From assembly GCA_900770895.1 (NCBI GenBank), contig CAAGMF010000014.1, positions 1 to 8,808 of the forward strand: a DNA stretch of 8,808 nt, read 5' to 3'. The DNA is from an uncultured Mitsuokella sp. GTDB taxonomy: Bacteria; Bacillota; Negativicutes; Selenomonadales; Selenomonadaceae. Below are positions 5,532-8,808 of this stretch, piece after piece; positions within the stretch are counted from its first letter, which is position 1, and each line of letters begins with the position of its first letter. Both the position numbers and the translations under genes were made by a program. The notes beneath the pieces were generated by a model. That model saw nothing but the letters and a program-made list of their open reading frames with translations, was not told the origin of the DNA and made no database searches.

Positions 5532-6257
5532 ATGAGCAATATACAGAAACTTTCGCCGCGCCTGGCAATGGTGGAATCTCTCGTCGAAGGATTCGTAGCG
5601 GAGCAGGCCGGGGCAGAGTCCGGCTTTACCATAGCAGACATCGGTACGGACCATGCGTATCTGGCCACAGCCTTGATGGAGCATGGGCTGGCCCGCGATG
5701 TCATCGCCAGTGATCTGAACGCTGGGCCGCTGCAGGCGGCCGGGCGTACCGTGACGGACTGCGGTCTCGAGAGCCAGATCGAGCTGCGGCAGGGCGATGG
5801 ACTGCAGGTGCTGGCGCCGGGTGAGGCCGATATCGTCTGTGTGGCTGGCATGGGAGGCGCTCTGATGTGCGACATGCTGAAGAGCGTCGATAAAGCGGTG
5901 CTGAAGCAGATCCGGGCGCTCGTGCTGCAGCCGCAGAATGCCGAGATGGAGCTGCGGCGCTGGCTCTATGGCCATTACTGGCATATCACGGATGAACAGC
6001 TGACCGTAGACGATGGTCGCATCTATGTGGCGCTGCGCGCGGAGCATGGCCGGCAGAAAATGCCGTCGCCGCTCGAGCTCATGGTCGGTCCGGTACTGCT
6101 CGCGAAGCAGCCGCCGCTGCTCGAGCATCATATAGAGACGATGGTATTCCGCGGGCGTCAGATACTGAGCGGCATGGAGCGCAGTCCGCGGGCCGTGAAG
6201 ACGCGCAAATACCAGCAGGTGAAGTCGCTGATGGCAGAGCTGGAGGGATTGCTATGA
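5532..6257 (+). CDS. trmK: tRNA (adenine-22-N1)-methyltransferase, TrmK/YqfN family
   Basis: TrmK uses S-adenosylmethionine to methylate N1 of A22 in the D-arm of a subset of bacterial tRNAs, in the cytoplasm. The 241-residue length fits the family. The Rossmann-fold methyltransferase motifs are in order: SAM-binding IADIGTDHAYL at 34-44, SDLN at 60-63, GDGL at 88-91, VAGMGG at 104-109 and the LQPQ motif at 132-135. A charged, helical and possibly coiled-coil C-terminal segment from about residue 195 matches the family layout. The ATG is set by AGGTGAG (5520-5526) five bases upstream. The gene overlaps nif3 by ATGA, indicating translational coupling; this trmK-nif3 pairing is common in Firmicutes. 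No separate promoter is obvious between the tRNA terminator and this gene, so it may depend on read-through from the tRNA-Asn promoter. Confidence 0.93.
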   Translation: MSNIQKLSPRLAMVESLVEGFVAEQAGAESGFTIADIGTDHAYLATALMEHGLARDVIASDLNAGPLQAAGRTVTDCGLESQIELRQGDGLQVLAPGEADIVCVAGMGGALMCDMLKSVDKAVLKQIRALVLQPQNAEMELRRWLYGHYWHITDEQLTVDDGRIYVALRAEHGRQKMPSPLELMVGPVLLAKQPPLLEHHIETMVFRGRQILSGMERSPRAVKTRKYQQVKSLMAELEGLL

Positions 6258-7099
6258 ATCAGATAACTGTGGAAGATATCCGTCGGGCCGTGAATGATAT
6301 AGCGCCGTTCGAACTGGCAGAATCCTGGGACAATCCCGGTCTGCTCGTGGGAGACCCGGCGACAGCCGTGAGCAAGGTGCTGACCTGTCTCGATGTCACC
6401 GAGGCGGCAGCCCATAAGGCGGTAGAGCTGGACTGCAATGTCATCGTGTCGCATCATCCGCTCATATTCAAGGGCATCAGGAACCTGAGCGCTGGCGAGC
6501 CGGCTACGGCCACGCTGAAGGTGCTGCTGCAGCACGATATCGCCGTGATTGCAGCGCATACGAATCTTGATATCGCCGGGGGCGGCGTCAATGATACGCT
6601 GGCCCGCCTCATCGGACTGGATATGGATACTCTGCAGGGCTTCGTGCCTGCAGGAAAACTGCCAGACGGCCGGCCGGCTTTCATGGGACGCATCGGCGAG
6701 CCGGAGCGGAGCGGGCTCACGCTGGATGAATTCGTCGCGCAGGTGGCCGCGGCCCTGCCGGCGGGGCAGGTGCGGTTCGTGCGGGCGGGCAGCCTGTGCA
6801 GCTTCGCCGCTGCGGAGGGAGCAGCGCCGGTCGTTCGCCGCGTAGCGCTTTGCAGCGGCGCAGGGGCAGAGTTCATCCCACAGGCGGCAGCTATGGGGGC
6901 TGATACCTATGTGACCGGCGACGTGCGCTATCATGATGCCCAGCTGGCGGCGAATCTCGGCCTGAACCTCATCGATGCCGGCCATTTCGGCACGGAGTTC
7001 CCCATCGCGCATGTACTGCATGAGAAGCTGGCCGCCGCATTCCCGGATATTCCGGTCGTAGAGGACGTTTGGTCACACGATATATTCGAGACTTTATGA
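6254..7099 (+). CDS. Nif3-like dinuclear metal-centre protein (YqfO/YbgI family)
   Basis: This is a member of the Nif3/DUF34 family, hexameric proteins with a two-metal site whose cellular role is still uncertain; some are labelled 'GTP cyclohydrolase 1 type 2'. Family motifs are intact: AESWDNPGLLVGD at 22-34, SHHPLIFKG at 66-74, AHTNLD at 101-106 and DAGHFGTE at 241-248. The expected metal ligands are His67, His68, Asp106, His244 and Glu248, with the usual H-x3-E spacing at the end. At 281 residues it is longer than E. coli YbgI (~247). It is shorter than B. subtilis YqfO (~370), so it lacks the full PII-like insert and instead has a short Ala/Gly-rich central region. Its ATG overlaps the trmK stop (ATGA), which implies coupled translation. 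The leuS promoter begins three bases after its TGA, and no terminator separates them. Confidence 0.92.
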   Translation: MNQITVEDIRRAVNDIAPFELAESWDNPGLLVGDPATAVSKVLTCLDVTEAAAHKAVELDCNVIVSHHPLIFKGIRNLSAGEPATATLKVLLQHDIAVIAAHTNLDIAGGGVNDTLARLIGLDMDTLQGFVPAGKLPDGRPAFMGRIGEPERSGLTLDEFVAQVAAALPAGQVRFVRAGSLCSFAAAEGAAPVVRRVALCSGAGAEFIPQAAAMGADTYVTGDVRYHDAQLAANLGLNLIDAGHFGTEFPIAHVLHEKLAAAFPDIPVVEDVWSHDIFETL

Positions 7100-7101
7100 A
7101 A

Positions 7102-7130
7102 TTGACTATAAGCTGACAACGGGGTATAAT
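7102..7130 (+). promoter_or_regulatory. Sigma-A promoter of leuS
   Basis: TTGACT (7102-7107), a 17-base spacer and a perfect TATAAT (7125-7130). Initiation near 7137 gives a leader of only about 40 bases before the TTG start. That is too short for a T-box or leader-peptide attenuator, which often controls leuS in Firmicutes. Confidence 0.88.
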
Positions 7131-7165
7131 GAATACAAATTATGTAAATTTCAGGAGCTGCAGAA

Positions 7166-7171
7166 GGGGAG
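7166..7171 (+). promoter_or_regulatory. Ribosome binding site that decides the TTG start of leuS
   Basis: GGGGAG lies six bases before TTG at 7178. No in-frame ATG or GTG with comparable spacing exists nearby, and the family N-terminus (MDKYIPQEIEKKWQ) begins exactly here. TTG is therefore taken as the start. Confidence 0.85.
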
Positions 7172-7177
7172 TCTATC

Positions 7178-8808
7178 TTGGATAAATATATACCACAGGA
7201 AATAGAGAAGAAATGGCAGAAGAAGTGGGAAGAGCAGGACGTCTATCATACGGAGGCGGATCCGTCGCGGCCGAAGTACTACGCGCTCGAGATGTTCCCC
7301 TATCCGTCGGGCAATCTGCATATGGGGCATGTGCGCAACTACTCGATCGGCGATGTCGTCGCGCGCTTCCATACGATGTCCGGCTACAACGTCCTGCACC
7401 CGATGGGCTTTGATTCCTTCGGCATGCCGGCAGAGAATGCCGCGATCAAGCATGGCGTGAAGCCGTCGGACTGGACGTACAGCAACATCGAGAACATGAT
7501 ACGCCAGCAGAAGGAGATGGGCCTCTCCTACGACTGGGACCGCAAGGTCCTGACCTGCCGCGAGGACTACTATCGCTGGACGCAGTGGCTGTTCGAGCTG
7601 TTCTATAAGCGCGGCCTGGCATATAAGAAGAAGGCGACGGTCAACTGGTGCGATACCTGCGGCACCGTGCTCGCGAACGAGCAGGTCATCGACGGCAAAT
7701 GCTGGCGCTGCGACTCCAAGGTCGAGAAGAAAGCCCTGTCGCAGTGGTTCCTGAAGATCACCGACTATGCCGATGAGCTGCTGGCTGATCTCGACAAGCT
7801 CGAGGGCTGGCCGGAGCGCGTCAAGACGATGCAGCGCAACTGGATCGGCCGCTCGGAGGGCCTTGAGTTCGAGCTGCCGATCGAGGGCATGGACGAGAAA
7901 ATCTCGGTCTACACGACGCGCCCGGATACGGCATACGGCATCACGTTCGTCGCTCTGGCTGCTGAGCATGAGATCATAGACAAGATATGTGAGAACAATC
8001 CGCGCGCTGAGGCGATACATGCCTTTATCAAGAAGGTCCAGGATCAGTCCGACGTCGAGCGTACGTCCGAAGCCTCGGAGAAAGAGGGCATATTCACCGG
8101 CGTCTATGCCATAAACCCGTTCAACGGCAACAAAGTCCAGCTCTGGGTGACGAACTACGTGCTGGCCGACTACGGCACCGGCGCGGTCATGGGCGTCCCG
8201 TCCGGTGATACGCGTGACTGGATGTTCGCGAAGAAATACGATCTGCCGATCATCCTCACGCTGCAGCCGAAGGACAAGGAACTGAAGCTCGAGGATATGG
8301 ATACGGCCTATGTCGAGCATGAGGGCCGCCTCGTGAATTCGGAGCAGTTCACGGGCATGGATATGCATGAGGCGCTGCATGCGATCATCGACTATGCCGA
8401 GGAAAAAGGCTTCGGCAAGCGCAAGGTCAACTACCGCCTGCGCGACTGGCTCATATCGCGTCAGCGCTACTGGGGCGCGCCGATACCGGTCATCAATTGC
8501 CCGCACTGTGGCGAAGTTCTCGTACCGGAGAAAGACCTGCCGGTGAAGCTGCCGGAGGATGTTTCGTTCGAGCAGGGCGTTGTCTCGCCGCTGGCGAATT
8601 CGGAGTCGTTCGTCCATTGCAAATGCCCGAAGTGCGGCGCCGATGCTACGCGTGAGACGGATACGATGGACACATTCATCTGCTCGTCCTGGTACTTCCT
8701 GCGCTATACGGACCCGCATAATACCGAGCTGCCGTTCGCCAAGGACAAAGTCAACTACTGGGCACCGGTCGACCAGTACATCGGCGGCATCGAGCATGCC
8801 ATCCTGCA
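7178..8808 (+). CDS. leuS: Leucyl-tRNA synthetase (3'-truncated by window edge)
   Basis: LeuRS charges tRNA-Leu with leucine and hydrolyses mischarged products. The 543 codons present are about two-thirds of the usual ~820; the KMSKS loop and anticodon-binding domain lie beyond the window. Visible in order: class I signature HMGH at 48-51 within EMFPYPSGNLHMGHVRN; a zinc-binding insert with two C-x2-C pairs (Cys158/161 and Cys175/178); WIGRSEG; the CP1 editing domain with TTRPDT at 246-251; and GTGAVMGVPSGDTRDW around 333-348. Then come RDWLISRQRYWGAPIP and a second Cys-rich insert (Cys441/444, Cys483/486), followed by ETDTMDTF. The editing residues equivalent to E. coli Thr252, Asp342 and Asp345 are retained (Thr251, Asp344, Asp347). 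The usual His before the first Asp of GHD/AHD is Gly343. The start is TTG with a strong ribosome binding site. The gene has its own promoter and no frameshift. Confidence 0.98.
   Translation, partial: MDKYIPQEIEKKWQKKWEEQDVYHTEADPSRPKYYALEMFPYPSGNLHMGHVRNYSIGDVVARFHTMSGYNVLHPMGFDSFGMPAENAAIKHGVKPSDWTYSNIENMIRQQKEMGLSYDWDRKVLTCREDYYRWTQWLFELFYKRGLAYKKKATVNWCDTCGTVLANEQVIDGKCWRCDSKVEKKALSQWFLKITDYADELLADLDKLEGWPERVKTMQRNWIGRSEGLEFELPIEGMDEKISVYTTRPDTAYGITFVALAAEHEIIDKICENNPRAEAIHAFIKKVQDQSDVERTSEASEKEGIFTGVYAINPFNGNKVQLWVTNYVLADYGTGAVMGVPSGDTRDWMFAKKYDLPIILTLQPKDKELKLEDMDTAYVEHEGRLVNSEQFTGMDMHEALHAIIDYAEEKGFGKRKVNYRLRDWLISRQRYWGAPIPVINCPHCGEVLVPEKDLPVKLPEDVSFEQGVVSPLANSESFVHCKCPKCGADATRETDTMDTFICSSWYFLRYTDPHNTELPFAKDKVNYWAPVDQYIGGIEHAIL

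Noticed and set aside
6158..7021. Open reading frame of 287 codons on the - strand
   Set aside because: It is antisense to the end of trmK and to nif3, both with intact family motifs; the product is low-information and rich in Arg/His.
7151..8797. Open reading frame of 548 codons on the - strand
   Set aside because: It is fully antisense to leuS, whose motifs (HMGH, TTRPDT, zinc Cys pairs) are unmistakable. The - strand product is Arg/Asp/Leu/Ala-rich with no recognisable domain. It is a by-product of the codon usage of GC-rich + strand genes.

Overview
The window is GC-rich DNA from a bacterium that is probably a Gram-negative-type Firmicute of the Negativicutes (Selenomonas, Mitsuokella or Megamonas-like). 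This rests on the trmK-nif3 pair, a Thermus-type PyrE with a C-terminal CPLC motif, strong AGGAGG-like ribosome binding sites, a TTG start, and frequent ATA codons in otherwise GC-rich genes. The genus is inferred from gene content and style, not from a database match.

Layout. Bases 1-4020 hold the 3' end of a de novo pyrimidine (UMP) operon on the + strand: carB (missing its first ~193 codons), pyrF and pyrE. It ends at a hairpin that carries a U-tract only for the opposite strand. That hairpin terminates a small 66-residue gene of unknown function on the - strand (4134-4334). Next comes an AT-rich divergent promoter region (4335-4631), whose right half encodes a ~120-nt leader with two predicted hairpins. 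The leader precedes a gene for an exported or membrane-anchored 228-residue protein of unknown function with two internal repeats. A complete tRNA-Asn(GTT) with its own consensus promoter and intrinsic terminator follows. Then come trmK (tRNA m1A22 methyltransferase) and a Nif3/YqfO-family metal-binding protein, joined by an ATGA overlap. A near-consensus sigma-A promoter then drives leuS (leucyl-tRNA synthetase), which starts at TTG and runs off the right edge.

How the genes work together. carB, pyrF and pyrE supply carbamoyl phosphate and the last two steps to UMP. The right half is translation-related: tRNA-Asn, a tRNA methylase and a tRNA synthetase. No mobile element, CRISPR array, prophage or defence gene is visible, and most of the window is ordinary core genome. 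The parts worth a second look are the repeat protein with its structured leader and the small - strand gene. The two longest - strand reading frames lie antisense to unmistakable leuS and carB/pyrF and are not treated as genes.
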